DNA from: Hyperoplus lanceolatus
Taxonomy: Eukaryota; Chordata; Actinopteri; Uranoscopiformes; Ammodytidae
Direction of reading: 5' to 3'
NCBI GenBank assembly: GCA_026929865.2
Contig: CM049404.1
Coordinates: 4,627,001-4,691,000, forward strand
DNA length: 64,000 nt
Made by a program: the position numbers and the translations under genes. Positions 34,087 to 57,916 of the stretch are shown here, in pieces; positions within the stretch are counted from its first letter, which is position 1; each line of letters starts with the position of its first letter. Below the pieces are notes generated by a model that saw nothing but the letters and a program-made list of their open reading frames with translations, did not search any database and was not told the origin of the DNA.

Positions 34087-35167
34087 TTAATGAAACCAGG
34101 CACATATTGGCAATGGCATGCTCTGTATAACTGTATGTTCTCCATGTGAAGTTGCATGTTTGTTCATTCACTGCAAACATCTGAGTCTGTTTCCCTTCAA
34201 TGTGGCATAAATGTATTATGAAACCAATGAATGCTTTGGCAAAATATTTTAAAATAAAATAAATTTTCCTTAGCTGCTTGATGACTCGTTTGATGGTATC
34301 TTGTCTCAGGATATACTCAGCTTCTTGAATTCACCCCGTCTTGATCATTTGTTTTCCAGCATGGGCTAGGTCTAATCTAAGTCAGACTGACCTCATTTTG
34401 TGTGAAGTGGTAGTCTATCCCCTGGTACACAGCTCCTCCTCTCTGATTTGATTTCATCCTTACATTTGTCTGTAAGCTTTGCCTGCCTCTCGGGATGCCC
34501 TGTGTGACCTCTAATGCAACTGATTGCGTCGTCTGGTTCAAAGCCTGGATGGACATTGGCAAGTGCAATGGTGGAAGAAACCACAGAGCAAGTGCATTTG
34601 TAAAGTGTGTGTGCTGTCGCCACATCCGCTGAATGTTTTGACAAAGGGAAGAGAGAGAGACGAGCACAGCAAGGGAAACACCCTTAAAAAGGAAACGCCT
34701 GCTTAGAGAGGGTTGCTCTATGCTCTGGTCCTATGGTGGAGGCAACATACTGATTCAGTTGATCAGTGCAGTAGTACAGTACTGACACAACCAGTCCCAT
34801 CCATATCCTGCTGTACACCATATAGTACTTTTTAGGAGCAGCCAATTCAGTGCAACCTAAATTTCACTCTGAAGCACTAGAATAGATGATTCTGCAGAGA
34901 ATTGAGTTAGCAGGAACAATCAGATGGGGAGACTGGAAAACTCCTTAATGAAGGCAAGGTATGAGGCAGCTGCTATCCAAGTAGGAGGGCGTAAATTATT
35001 AAGTCCACCATACCTGTCCACCACTAGCCTGTGTCGCACAGCTGGCCAGTATAGAAAATAACAATCACAATCGTTGGGACCGAAAATTCTGCAATGGTTG
35101 CAATGTTTCCCACACATAGGCTCTACCTTCGTTGGGGTACCAAGCCGGTGTCATACGTTCCCAAAAA

Positions 35168-35320
35168 GGTGGCGCTGGGGCGCTAAAAGAGGCTCAGAAG
35201 CAGTAGACCACGGGTTAGAATCCGGCTCGTGGTCCTTCTCTGCATGTCATTCCCCTCTATGCCCCATTCCATCTGTCTCTCCAAAGCTGTCTAATAAAGC
35301 ATACAAATGGAAATAAAAGA
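35168..35320 (+). mobile_element. Degenerate second SINE copy
   Basis: Box-B-like gggttagaatcc followed by ctctgcatgtcattcccctc and a tail gtctaataaagcatacaaat, parallel to the SINE at 3902-4090. The box A region is damaged. Confidence 0.65.
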
Positions 35321-36784
35321 TACTAAAGGGTGGAGCTGAGCTGCACACTGTTGATTGGTTGATGGAATCATTTCAAGCAGAAACTAGCGCAACCGAGCTG
35401 ACTCGAACTGTGCCGTGCCGGCCCGGCCCGAAGCGCAGTGCTCAGTTTAAACCAAGTATAAAGGACACCAGTGTTTCCCCTAGAATTTCTTTAGGCCCAG
35501 TCGTAAGAGCTGATGAAGAGTATGCATGCCGGGTGCATACTACATTTCTAAAAGAAATTGACCAAAATGAACCCCATTTGGGATGAGCCTCTTTTGACAG
35601 CCTGCTAAAAATGAGGGCATAGGTTTGTACTTTCACATTCGGTACAGTTTGTACATGTGGTGTTTCTCACAGGATTTTTAGATCCTGCTGGGTGACAATG
35701 GACCTTCTAGGGGGGTCTGGGGGCATCCCCCTGCAGAAGAAAACCTCATCCTTTTATAGTTAAATGCATCAATCTGGTGCACTTTGAGAGGCTAAATCTG
35801 ATTAATTTTATGCTCTGTAAACAACTGTCATATGTCCTGCCTATAACTATTGTAATAATTTGGAGAAACAAGCCATGTAAACTATTGAAGGAAAACACGT
35901 GGATTTCAATAAAAACTAAGATCTAATACACAGGTTCTGTCTAGGACTCATTTCTGGAATAATCTGAATCACCTGACCTTGAAGATAGCCTATTGAAACA
36001 TTTTCTTTATTTTTTTTTATGCAAATAGCCTTGTTGAAAATAAATGAATTAACATAGGCTACACATCATGATTAGCCTATCAACATGTGTGCTACATAAG
36101 GCAAATTCCCTATTCCGACCATTATATTTCATCTAGCCTATTTCTCAATTTAAAACATGAAAATAAAGTAGCATTGAAAATACTAAAACATTAAAACTTC
36201 ATAAAAATAAAGTAGCATTGAAAATACTAAAACATTAAAGCTTGTAGGCCTACTATGGTCTGCTGTTTAGAAAGATAACTTAAAAGTTTAAACAATAAAT
36301 AAATATGTCCCTTGAAAATAAATGAATGCTTTTCTGAGAATGTCAAAGGCAGTAGCAGTGTGGCACTTCTGTAAACTTACTGAAACAAGTGCATGTTTTT
36401 TTTGCGCTGTCTCTGCTGTTGATACAGATTGGCTGTTGCCACGGAGACGTAGCGATTTTAACTTTCTAAGTTTTGCTCAGCACTTTTTCCTGTTCAAGGT
36501 CCCTGTCCTTAATATCTCCATAGCGCAGACACTGGGTTTATTTTCGCCACTAGTTCAACATTTTCTTGCTAGACATGCTCCTGCTGTGTTTAACAAGTGT
36601 GCACCGAATGCACACGCATCGCAACACACACGCATCGCGACACGCGATCGCATCGCCACACACACATACACACTCTCACTCTCTCTCTCTCTCTGATGGG
36701 ATGATCAGACGAGAGGTTGTACGGACACGCGCACACGAGGGGTAGACCGACAGTGCCGCGCAGACGCTCGTGAATGATTATTAC

Positions 36785-38702
36785 TAGGGCTGTCAAGCGA
36801 TTAAAAAAAATTAATCTAATTAATTACAGGCTCTGTGATTAATTTATCTAAATTAATCTGTGATTAATTTATCTAAATTAATCACATACTTATATGACAC
36901 TTTTATGCCTGTTTATAAACAACTGTAGGCCTATTAGGCTACCGTTCGTTTCTCCGTCTCTCGTGACGTCTGTCTCCTCCCCTCAGCCACATTTAGGAAC
37001 TACTAGCGCCGGAAAAAAACAAGCAGGCTAAATGACACACACACACACACACAAAGGAGGAAAAAAGACAGGCATATGCTAGTGAGAGGGGGCGGGTGTC
37101 CGTTTGCAGGAGACGATCGCAGCTAGCAAACAAAAGTGAGACACGGAGGAAGATTCAGAGATAGGCCTACTGTTTTGAACGTGTACATTGTTAATTAGGA
37201 ACCCACTAAATCAATGCACAGTAGGGATGCACCGAACATTCGGCCACCGAAAAAGTTCGGCCGAAAATGGCAAAATAAGTCATTTTCGGTTTCGGCCCGA
37301 AACCGTTAAAAAGCCGAACAACATTACCGAAAATTGGCGAACTAAATGGCACTAAGGAAATATGTTTTTAAAAGAGCTGCACGCTTGTAAACCAGGAAAT
37401 GGCAGTAAAGAGAGACGTAACCGTGTATGCGAGTCCACGTCTCTTTGTGAGCGCGCAGCTCTTTTAAAAACATATTTCCTTAGTGTCATTTAGTTCGCCA
37501 ATGCATGAAAATGTCAGTGCAGTGTGGGAGCATTTTTTCAAACTGGATGAAACACGGCGCAGTGCAATGCTTTATGCAGCATAAAGTTAAAACACTCGTC
37601 CAAAACTGTTGTTAAATCACCTTAGAAACACAAAAGCCTTGCGCGAGCGAAGCAGCGATTCACCTGGTTAAACTCTGTGACAGTGTGACAGTTGGTAACG
37701 GTGTCATTCACAGTGACACCTCGCCGGTGAGGGCCACCGCGCAAAAAAAACTTTAGCTTGACAGCTAAAATGATAACCGGAGATATCCTGTCCGTTAGCG
37801 CTGTTGGGGGAAAGGCTCCTACACTCTGATTGCATTTCTCGAGCCTGAATACACAGAGCCATGTCGGCAAACTGACAGCGCGACTAAATATATGTCCAGT
37901 GAGCCGCCGTTAGTTTCGGTCTACAGACGAAAAAGTTAGTATCACCTCCTAAGCATGGACATCGTTTAAAGCCTCTCATTGTTATGATCAGGGCTTTGAT
38001 GCAAATTCTGAAGTCTGAACATTACGGTGGGAGCTGTGGTGCAGTTTTTTTTAGAGCAACTCAACCTGCACTGCAAAAAAATCAAAAAAAGGCAATAAGT
38101 CGATCTTTTTGTAGATTCATCCTCATATAAGTCAAGGTAAAAATCAGTGAGTGGTTCACAAATTAATTCCTAGTAAAATGTTAATTTTACTCTTAGATTT
38201 GAAGGTTTTACTGTTTATTTATTTATTTAGGGTTGCTTTTTAGTTGTAGGCTATGTTTGAGGAGAACATTTGGGAGTTCATGTATGCAATGTTGAAAGAA
38301 TTGACTAAATAATAAACAAAACTGCAAAAGCCTCTTTCTGTATTCGGTTTCGGCCAACTGTTTAATTTTATTCGGTTTCGGCCAAGAATTTTTATTTCGG
38401 TGCATCCCTAATGCACAGACACTGCAGAGAATAACATAAGACGTCTTCCTACCTTCATGCTTATTTGCCCGGAGCAGCCCATAACACATCCATAGAGCCC
38501 TCTCTATCCTTCTTTCTTTACTCTTTAATCCCGTGCGGGCTGTGTCAGCATGCTACAGGTGCAGCTCCGCTATCGCCTCACCTCTTTTGCACCGGGTCAA
38601 AGAGCAATATAGAAGTGCGATTAATCTGCGTTGATTTTTTTAATTGCGTTAATTTTTCTGTAATTAATTAAACTAAATTAACGCGTTAATTTGACAGCCC
38701 TA
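36785..38702. mobile_element. hAT miniature element, 8-bp duplication ATTATTAC
   Basis: It starts TAGGGCTGTCAAGCGATTAA and ends gttaatttgacagccc plus TA. Perfect target duplication ATTATTAC at 36777-36784 and 38703-38710. It is interrupted by a second hAT element at 37222-38410. Confidence 0.92.
37222..38410. mobile_element. hAT element TAGGGATGCACCGAA, 8-bp duplication ATGCACAG
   Basis: It starts TAGGGATGCACCGAACATTC and ends tttcggtgcatcccta. Perfect target duplication ATGCACAG at 37214-37221 and 38411-38418. The core (about 37577-38290) matches that of the element at 24151-25221. The minus strand holds only short open frames, so no transposase. Confidence 0.92.
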
Positions 38703-39148
38703 ATTATTACGGAATCAATGAAAATTTATATGAACTTTTATTTTTTTTTTCTGAAAGAGATCCTATTATACTACTTTTCTGGTCTTAATTTCTTGTTATA
38801 AACTGCTATAGAGCAACCTCACACCAATCACATCACAAAAAACTATATAGATTTTCAGGACACTCTTCCTCTTACCCTAACGAGCACAGCAGTCTCTCTA
38901 CACACTGCTTTGAGCTTCTCCGCCCCTCCCCCCCCTGCTGCAAACCCCACTCCGTTGTGATTGGTTACCTTCCTTCCAGCAGTGGGAAATTTCCAGGAAG
39001 GTGGGGGCATGCAGCCGGAGCTTGCCTGAGCGGCAGCATTACCATACATGGAAACATGACAGAAACGACCTGAGCGTGACAGAGAAAACCCGGAAATTTT
39101 AACAAGTTCGGCACGACCGGCTGCCATAGTTTTTAGTGCTCTGCATAG

Positions 39149-39840
39149 TAGGGGTGGGAAAAAAAATCGATTTTCCGATTAATATCGATTCTCTCTCGGA
39201 CGATTCTGAATCGATTCAGAAAAGTTAATCAATTTTTTTTTTTTTTTGTAAATACTAATACTTCCTGTGCCATTGCGCATGCACACCACACATGTGCGAG
39301 TTGTTTCCAAAGTTGCTTCAAAAGGGCTGAAAGCAGCAAACCCATGACCGGCTTTATCTCTGTTTACGTTTTTGTATGAGAGCTGAATTCCAAGCCATAC
39401 TTTTTGTACAATGTGTTGAAATGACATAGAAAATAATAGATAATAGAATAGAAATCCTATAGAAACATGATTTACGAGATTAGAAATAAAATAAAACTGA
39501 ATCGGTTTAGTTTTTACATACTTCCATATTGTGTTGAAATGCAAGCTGCATTGATTATTGCACTGTTCATAGAAAGTCATATTTGTGACAAGAAAAGCTT
39601 TTCTCTTAATACAATATTAGAGAAGGCAATTCATCTGTTGATTGTCTTTAATGATCATCACAAAAGTAGGAAGTGATTAGCAAACTCAGATGTGCATATA
39701 AATATATGTTTGAAATCCACACATGGGTATGTACATAAAAAATGTTTTGCATTGAGATGCATTGAAAATCGATTTTGAATCGAATCGTTGACCTCTGAAT
39801 CGGAATCGAATCGTGAGGTGCCAAGAGATTCCCACCCCTA
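39149..39840. mobile_element. hAT miniature element, 8-bp duplication CTGCATAG
   Basis: It starts TAGGGGTGGGAAAAAAAATC and ends ccaagagattcccaccccta. Perfect target duplication CTGCATAG at 39141-39148 and 39841-39848. Its ends repeat atcgattc/gaatcg words. Confidence 0.92.
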
Positions 39841-42800
39841 CTGCATAGCCACCCCAGACGGTCAGCAGGGAATACGTCGAAATGCATGTACGTAATTATT
39901 TGATACTCTAGTATGGTTAAACATAACTATAAATCATTATAACAACGTTTATAGGTCATAAAAGTCGAAAAGTATCATAGGTCCTCTTTAAGTCAGGCTG
40001 CTGTTGGCCTGGCGGTAGGGGAAACACTGGACACAGACGGTAGTCGGCACTACACATTTGTGGTCATCCAATATGGGCTTTTCAGTAGTTGATTGCGATA
40101 TTTACAGAGCAGGTCACGATATCAGATAATGCTGATATCATGTTGTTGTTTTGTTTGTTTTTTTCATTTGGTAAACTTCCTATTTACTAATAATCACACA
40201 TGAGGAACAAGATGTTACTTGAACATTAATCAAAATGTAGACATTATTTGTCTATTATTTTTATCAGCTTCAAGAGTGCAGCTATCGGTGGATGCAGATT
40301 ATCTTAAAAAGCCATCAGTCTACCTCTACTACACCTCAGTCTGCTTCACAAAGAGTTATTTATTGCACGCATGTTGTACTGGATTGAACTATGTTGTATG
40401 TATCCTTTTGTGTGATTACCATCTTAATAATATGCACAGTACTTAGCCAGTTCATATAGCTTAGCATACTTGTTGTATTTGACTGGAAACAAGATAGGGA
40501 AAAGCCATGCATTTTGGGAAAAACACCCAATAACATCAGTACGTGTAGGCCTCCTCTGCTTAGTCTTTAATGCTTGGAAGCTTACCAGGCCTTGCTCCCC
40601 TTCACCAAGGGGTTAATTAGCAGCTCCCCTCCCAATTGTCCTCTGCTTGTTCACTCTCATTAGTTTAATCTGGCTCTGTCCTCCAGCTTTCCTCTGTTTC
40701 CTCTATCCTCTTGTGCACCAGAACATCTCACTCCCCAGTCGCGTCCCCACTCCTTTGGTCATCATCAGCGACGTTCACCCCAAAAATCTACTGCCAAACC
40801 CACAAGACCATCCTGTGATTGTCTATCCCTTCACACCTACTGCGTCTATTAACGCTTCATTCTATTTGTCTTCTCCTCAAGCCTTTAATATAAAGAATAT
40901 TTCAAATCATAGGGATCGAAAGTATCCTGAAGTATCAGAACATCCGATAACTCCTATAGTCTAGTTATCAGATGTTCACTTTTGATTATTGGTGCAAATA
41001 ATATTAGTAGCTGAATGATGAGATTGGACATTTTCTCTCCTAATAAATGTTTAAACTGTATAAATTGAATATAAGGTACTTTTTTAAAAGGATTAAAACA
41101 AATCTTGAAATTGGCTCTCTCTGAAATTCAAAAATGCAGTTATTTAACAATCCTTTCTTTTGTAATTAAGTTTTGTCACTATCTTTTCTCATCCCATCAG
41201 CTTTTTATCAAGAAAAATCTGCAGAAATGATCAGCAAACTTATACGTCTGTATGATGTGAACATGAATGGTACATGCATGATCGTAGGCATACAGGAAGG
41301 AGAAATACCACAGAAGTGTGTTTGTGTGTACGGAGTCAAATTACACTTCCTCTCTCCATGTCACCGTGTTGTGCTGGAGATGTCGGTGCTGATAGGAGTG
41401 ACTGGAAAATGTGAAAGTCTGCGTCCCTCCTCCTCTTTCTTCTCCTCCTCCTCCTCCTCCTCCTTCTCCCCCACCACCTTTCTAAAAATAGCTGCTAGAA
41501 AGAGAAGGCAATGAAGTCCAGGCACTATCTGTAGGGCTGCCAGTGGTTTCAACACTCCCACTACCAGCCATGGCAAAAATAGTCCTTTGAATCACAACTC
41601 CAATACAAATTGCCATTAATAGAGTACTGCCTTGTGTTCTGTTCTTCTCAGTAGGAATTATATTGCATTTCATCCATTTGAAATGAACCTGATCTTGGAA
41701 TTTTTATTTTTATTCTAGAAGCCAATGTAACAAAGAAAGTAGAAACAAAGATGTGTTACTCGTTCATAAAAAGCAGTCTGAAAACTGACTCAACTGTCTT
41801 TTAAGGACCAAAGCATCGAATGTTGTTGACATGCTGCATTTATCATCTGACGTCAGCTAACTGAGCATGTGTCTCACTTGTTTAAGCTAAAAGTAAAGCC
41901 AAAAATCCCTCAAAAAAAAAGCCAGAAGTGAAGATGGATGCGGTATATATCCTAGGAAAAAGGACAAGCCTTAGCGATTTTAAATGATTTGCAGCAGGTA
42001 CCAAATATTACTGAAAAGATAATTCAGGAAGGCATTCAATTATGTTTCAATCACATTTGAGCCTTTTTTCTGATTTGTGCAGGAGAAATAGCTAAGAAGA
42101 GTTTATGTCCATTCTTGACATCTTTCATGTCCACTTATTTTTAAGTATTAATATGCGTTATGTGATATATTTACTAATGACTAATGAGCACGTGAACCAT
42201 GTACCCTAGTGAAAAGATCTGATTAACTGTAAGGGGTTAATGGGATTGTATGCTCTGCTGTATTATCATTTAAAGTCAGGACAACCATTGCTTGCTTGCA
42301 CACATACTGGATGCCATTAACATTTTGTATTAGCCACAAGGCTGCATGACAAGTTAGTTTATCACTGCTGACTCCACCCACATAGTTCTTCTGCCCTGGG
42401 AAAGCACTAGCTCAGGAGCAAGTACGTTTTTGGCAGCCCTTTGCATTGTTGCTCTGCAACATATCTGAAGGACACCTGAGTGTTTACAGAACAGTATTAA
42501 GACTGACGGTGTAGTGTCATTCTAGAGCCTTTTCTTACAAAAACTCTAAAGTGCGGTGGGAGCAGCAGCTTGCAGTTATGCCTTTTTAAGAGGCATTTAA
42601 TAAAAAATAGAACATTGTATAAGGCTTTAGGGACAAAGTTACATTATAGCATGAATATTTGTAATAATTTGTATTTGAAGGACATAATTGTCTTCAGTAG
42701 AGGGGTGGTCATTGAAATCACTGCCCTGTTTGAATCACTATCTCAGACCTCAGCATCTGGTGGAACATATATTTGGCCTCGTACAACACTTACACATTTT

Positions 42801-44328
42801 CTCATTCTAAACTATGTGGAGCATAGCTCTCGTTAAAAGGGCCGCCAGTGGCTTACATTACATCTCGCACAGAGCAGTATTATAGAGAAGACAATTAGCA
42901 GTGATATTACCATGAGACCTTTTTATCAACCAGATTAGTATTTAAGGCGCCTTGCTTAGATGCAGACCCATTTAACAGCACTGGCCAATCAGGTGACAGG
43001 TGGCTGCTGAGATGTCAGGCGCTTGAAGGATAAGGTGGTGATTCAGAAGGTCTCAGGACCTATACCGAAAAACCAAGAGAAAACAGGGAGGTATGGTGTG
43101 TTTTGCAGCACATTGTGCCGTAGTTAGCTTGTTTTTGACATATGTTACGGTATTTCCAATGAGGGAATGTAGTTCTTTGTATATTTGTGAGGGTAGCTGG
43201 TCCTTTTTGAATGAGAGGATCAATGAAGACGGTTCCCTAATTAGCTTCACTGGGTGCCGTGGCTGAATTGTATTTCATCCTGGGTTAACAGGTTCAATCG
43301 ACTGCTTTTTGGAGAGTTTTGCTATTAATATACAGACAGGTGTTAGTACAATAAGGATTGTAACCTCTTACAATGTATCGTTCATCAACATGCCTGTCAG
43401 CCCGAGTTCATAATGGCTTCAATAGTGATTTTCTTTAAGAGTACATTTGTCTTCTTCTTTCTATTGAGAGCGAGAGTGTCATTGCTAAGAGCGTCAAGCA
43501 GAGGATTGGGGTCAGCGGGATAGCCACTGCTTTTAGGATCATCAGCAGGTTTTGTCTTAACTGGATTTGTCTGGAGGAGCTGAATCAACTGTGTCCCAGG
43601 ATTACAGGGATGACATTGGAGGGAGAGTTTAGAATCCAGAGGGCCCTGAGCATCCATACAGCTTGGTCAAACCCCTGCCCTTCAACTGAGCACCTTTCAG
43701 GTTTCCACAGTAGTGCAACAGAAACCCACACTGGTCTGCCTCTCCGCTTCTCCATATCTGGGACTTTTAATCCTTGCTTCAGCCGCTGTCGGTCGGGGGT
43801 ACGTATTTTTTTTGGGGGGGGCCCGCAGGCCAAGTGGATTTTCAAATATTTTTTTTATTACATTATTATTATTTTCATTGTTGAAGAATGGTTTGGCTCA
43901 AGAATCAGCTGTGCTTTGTGTGGCTCGTGTTTGCCCATGGGTTTGCTATTGTTTGGGAGGAGAGAGAAAGAACAAAATTCAACATAATCCTCAAATTATT
44001 ATCTAAGCCCAGAGTAGCTGCAGAGTGCTTGTTGCTAGGTAACAGTTTCAAGCGGGCGAGGACGAGTCTTGAGCGGTCTAAAAAAAGTGTTGGGGCCGCT
44101 GTGTTTCTTTGTCTGTGCCTTACAGAATCATGTCCAGAAAGTCATTGGTAAAGACTGTCTTTTACATTCAGTTCATCGCCTTTTAGGGAATTTTGTGCAT
44201 TAGCAAATCCTGAAAAGTTGAGCATTTTAAAGTTTGTCAATTGTACATTGTGTGTATTACTACCAAGATGACATGAGCGTGTGTGATACGTAATGTATAT
44301 TGACTGTCTTTTTCCTTGTCTCTTCCAG

Positions 44329-44374
44329 ATAAAGCAAGAGTCCAGGCGGCGGAGCGAAGCATTAGCAGAGGAAA
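44329..44374 (+). other. gnb1: gnb1 5'-UTR part of exon 2
   Basis: After acceptor tcttccag, 46 non-coding bases precede the ATG. The context gaaaATGA has A at -3, a good initiation context. Confidence 0.85.
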
Positions 44375-55108
<10,734 letters not shown>

Positions 55109-55533
55109 AGTCTGAAGGTAAATGATGATGTACTGGGAGGAGGAAAAGCACTGTTATGCATCAGTGGGTGGCTGTCACAGTAATGGTTAAGTAACAGCCT
55201 CAGCTGCATGGAACTGGTCTAGAGTTTGTATTTACTGCCCTCTGGGGGTTGGGATTGACGGTGCAACAAACATTCATCGAAACTAAAAATCAAATACATT
55301 AGCACATCACATAAAACAAATGTAGTTAGTTTACCTGGCAGCCACTCTGTTAAGTTCCCCTGGGTTTTTTAAAGCATTCGCCTGCCTGATGGTAAGTAAT
55401 GTTTTGTCAAACCTCAATGTGACATGACGTAAGAGAGTAAGGACTTTCTTTAAATGTTTAGCACAAGTACAAGTGACATAAATGTGTAAGCGGCCATGTT
55501 GGGATATACACAAATGAGACTTTGATGAGATAA

Positions 55534-55534
<1 letters not shown>

Positions 55535-55571
<37 letters not shown>

Positions 55572-55605
55572 GACTGACTGACTGACTGACTGACTGACTG
55601 ACTGA
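55535..55605. repeat. Compound CTGT/CTGA tetranucleotide repeat
   Basis: Roughly nine TGTC units followed by about eight ACTG units. It ends about 60 bases before the acceptor of the gnb1 3'-UTR exon. Confidence 0.95.
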
Positions 55606-57795
55606 ATGAGTGATTGTGCTGATTAGACATAACAAATAATGTTTTCTTTTCTTTTGTATGTTTCCAGATGGCATCTGGACTCCAAGGTTGAGTGGAAGAC
55701 CATTCCAACATCACAATGTTCAATTTTATTGCATATCCAATCTTTTCAAAAACACCATGATACTGACTCCAAACCCCCCCCACCCCAAAAAAAAAAACTA
55801 TCAAGGGCAAAAATTCTCTCTCTCTCTCTTATCTCTCTCCTTCTCATTTAAAAGAGCACAATTGTCTGTCACTCATTCAGCTCCAAAAAAAAGAAAAAAA
55901 AAAAAAAAAGCTTGATGAATTTAGTAGTTACAATATGGAACAGAGGGGGAAATTGTGCATTCCTCCCATGTCTGGTATAACTGAGAAATCCAAACACCCC
56001 ATCACCACCGCTGCTGCCGTCAACACCAAGCAAGCGTGTACTGCGTCCTCATCATACACATGTCTGAGTGAAGGTTATAACATGACAGTGATCTAACTCT
56101 TAATAGCTTTTTGGCCATGTTTCTTTTTGGTTTCTTTGTTGTTTTCATTATTTTTGTGTTAAAGAGAAGTAGATCGGTGAATTGTCTGTTCGTATTCAAA
56201 ATGAGAATCAAAGCTTTGTTTTATTTCCTAGTCTTTACACATTTTAAATAATGTTTTTCTTTTTCTTTTAAGTTGAAAGTTAAAAGAACCTCCAGACCAT
56301 GTCATTTTAAATCCAGCTTTATCCCACTGGAGAACAAAGTGAGAGAATTCAACAGGGAGTCCTCAAGCCACTTCTGGCCCTTCTGTATATTTAGTCCCAT
56401 GATACTTTAAATTTTTCTTCTTTTTTTTCAGTGTAGTCCACAAATCTTTGTTTGCACAAAAATTAAACTTTGCATATATAGAATAATGTCTAAAGAAAAA
56501 AGTTAACTAACCAAGCACATGCTGTTTATGATAATGAATGCTCGTTTTTAAAACGAAAAACAACAAAAAAACAACCATTTTAACCATTCTTACACCTTTT
56601 TGTCTGGCGACAGTGTAGAATAATTAAATGAAAATTAACCCATCGGATCATAATCCACCCCTCCCCCCCCCCCCCTTTTTGTATTCAGTTTTTTTTTCTC
56701 CTTTAATTTAGTTTTGTTTTCCCTGGTTTCTGTTGCCCGTGGTTGGGACCGGTGATGTGATTTGGTCAGGTAGGAAGTACCTCCACTTTAGCCTGGTTGC
56801 AATCCGGACATTTTCTCTTTTAACAGAGGTGCCCATTCCGTGCTTGGAAATGCAGTTACTACTCTGTGAATGACATGTTGTATAAATCAATGTTTGAAAA
56901 TAATGATATTGAAACTTTTTAAGTTAAAAACGAAAAAAAAAAAGATTTTGGTTGTCTGCCATGGGTGGGTTATCTCTTAGAATCGCATGCTGTAGAATTG
57001 CTTAAAAAGGTGCATATGGAATTAAGTCCTTTGATGTTTTTCTTTAAGAAAATAACCTGTTGAATATATCAATACAATGGTATTTATATTTTTCTTTCTT
57101 TTCTTTTTTTCTTTTTTTTTGGCTACTCCGTGCATACATGATTCAACTAAAATGTCAAAGCTATGCACTTGAGAAGCAAACCCTGCAACATAAACGGTTA
57201 CTTGGTCCATACTTGGGAGGGATTCCACAAATTAAGAAGTAACGTTAATGTTCAAATTGTACACACATGCATACATACATTCATTCACCTAAACATACAC
57301 AATCTCCAATGGAACAAACAAATTTTCATTCCTTCTGTAGCAAACAAAAATTCCACTTACAAAGAAAAACATTTTATAACAGGTTTTTTTCTGTCCTTTA
57401 CTAAAAAAAAAAGAAAAAAAAAATCTTGCAGCATCGGAATGGCAGAATTTTCTGTTGTTCCCCTCTCCTTGTATACAGAAACGCTCTTTCTTTAGCAGTA
57501 GTGACATTTTTTCCATTCTGTTTTTTCTCTGCGACATTCTGTACAAAAAATGTGCTGTAATTGTGCATTAGGCCTGGAGTTGGCAAAAAAAATGAAATAA
57601 AAAAAAATATGAAACATTTATTAAATTCCCTTTCCTTTTCTCTCTCTCTCTTTCTCCATCAAATAACTGTAGAGCTCTGCACCCCCACTGTTCCCTTTTC
57701 ACCTTTTGTATTTAATTTTAAAAGTCAGTCAGTGTACAACCGAAAGCTGGATGCAAGATAGAAACTATATTAAAATGTACTGTTATTTAAGATGT

Positions 57796-57801
57796 AATAA
57801 A
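57796..57801 (+). terminator. gnb1: Internal gnb1 poly(A) signal candidate
   Basis: AATAAA within gatgtaataaaaagc; it could give a slightly shorter 3' UTR. Confidence 0.5.
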
Positions 57802-57910
57802 AAGCAGTTTGAGATGACCTACTGTGTTGAGTGTGATTCACTTAGAGCGGTTACCATTGAGGCTAGAATGTTGCAGACTGTTTGGTTTCCTTGTAATTAT
57901 GTTCAAGTCA

Positions 57911-57916
57911 AATAAA
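57911..57916 (+). terminator. gnb1: Distal gnb1 poly(A) signal
   Basis: AATAAA in caagtcaaataaacaa, followed by a cleavage-friendly region; probably the main transcript end. Confidence 0.7.

Larger units (their letters stand above)
35469..40029. mobile_element. Outer hAT-like element CAGTGTTTCCCCTA with nested insertions
   Basis: Left end CAGTGTTTCCCCTAG, right end ggtaggggaaacactg; these are inverse of one another over 14 bases. Flanks share ggacac/gacac imperfectly, so the target duplication is eroded. Inside lie the elements at 36785-38702 (itself holding 37222-38410) and 39149-39840. The remaining body includes the GC-rich block around ggggggtctgggggcatccc typical of such elements. Confidence 0.65.

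Noticed and set aside
40647-40964. 105-codon plus-strand frame in gnb1 intron 1
   Set aside because: Pro/Ser-rich low-complexity peptide, no recognised family and no matching exons nearby.
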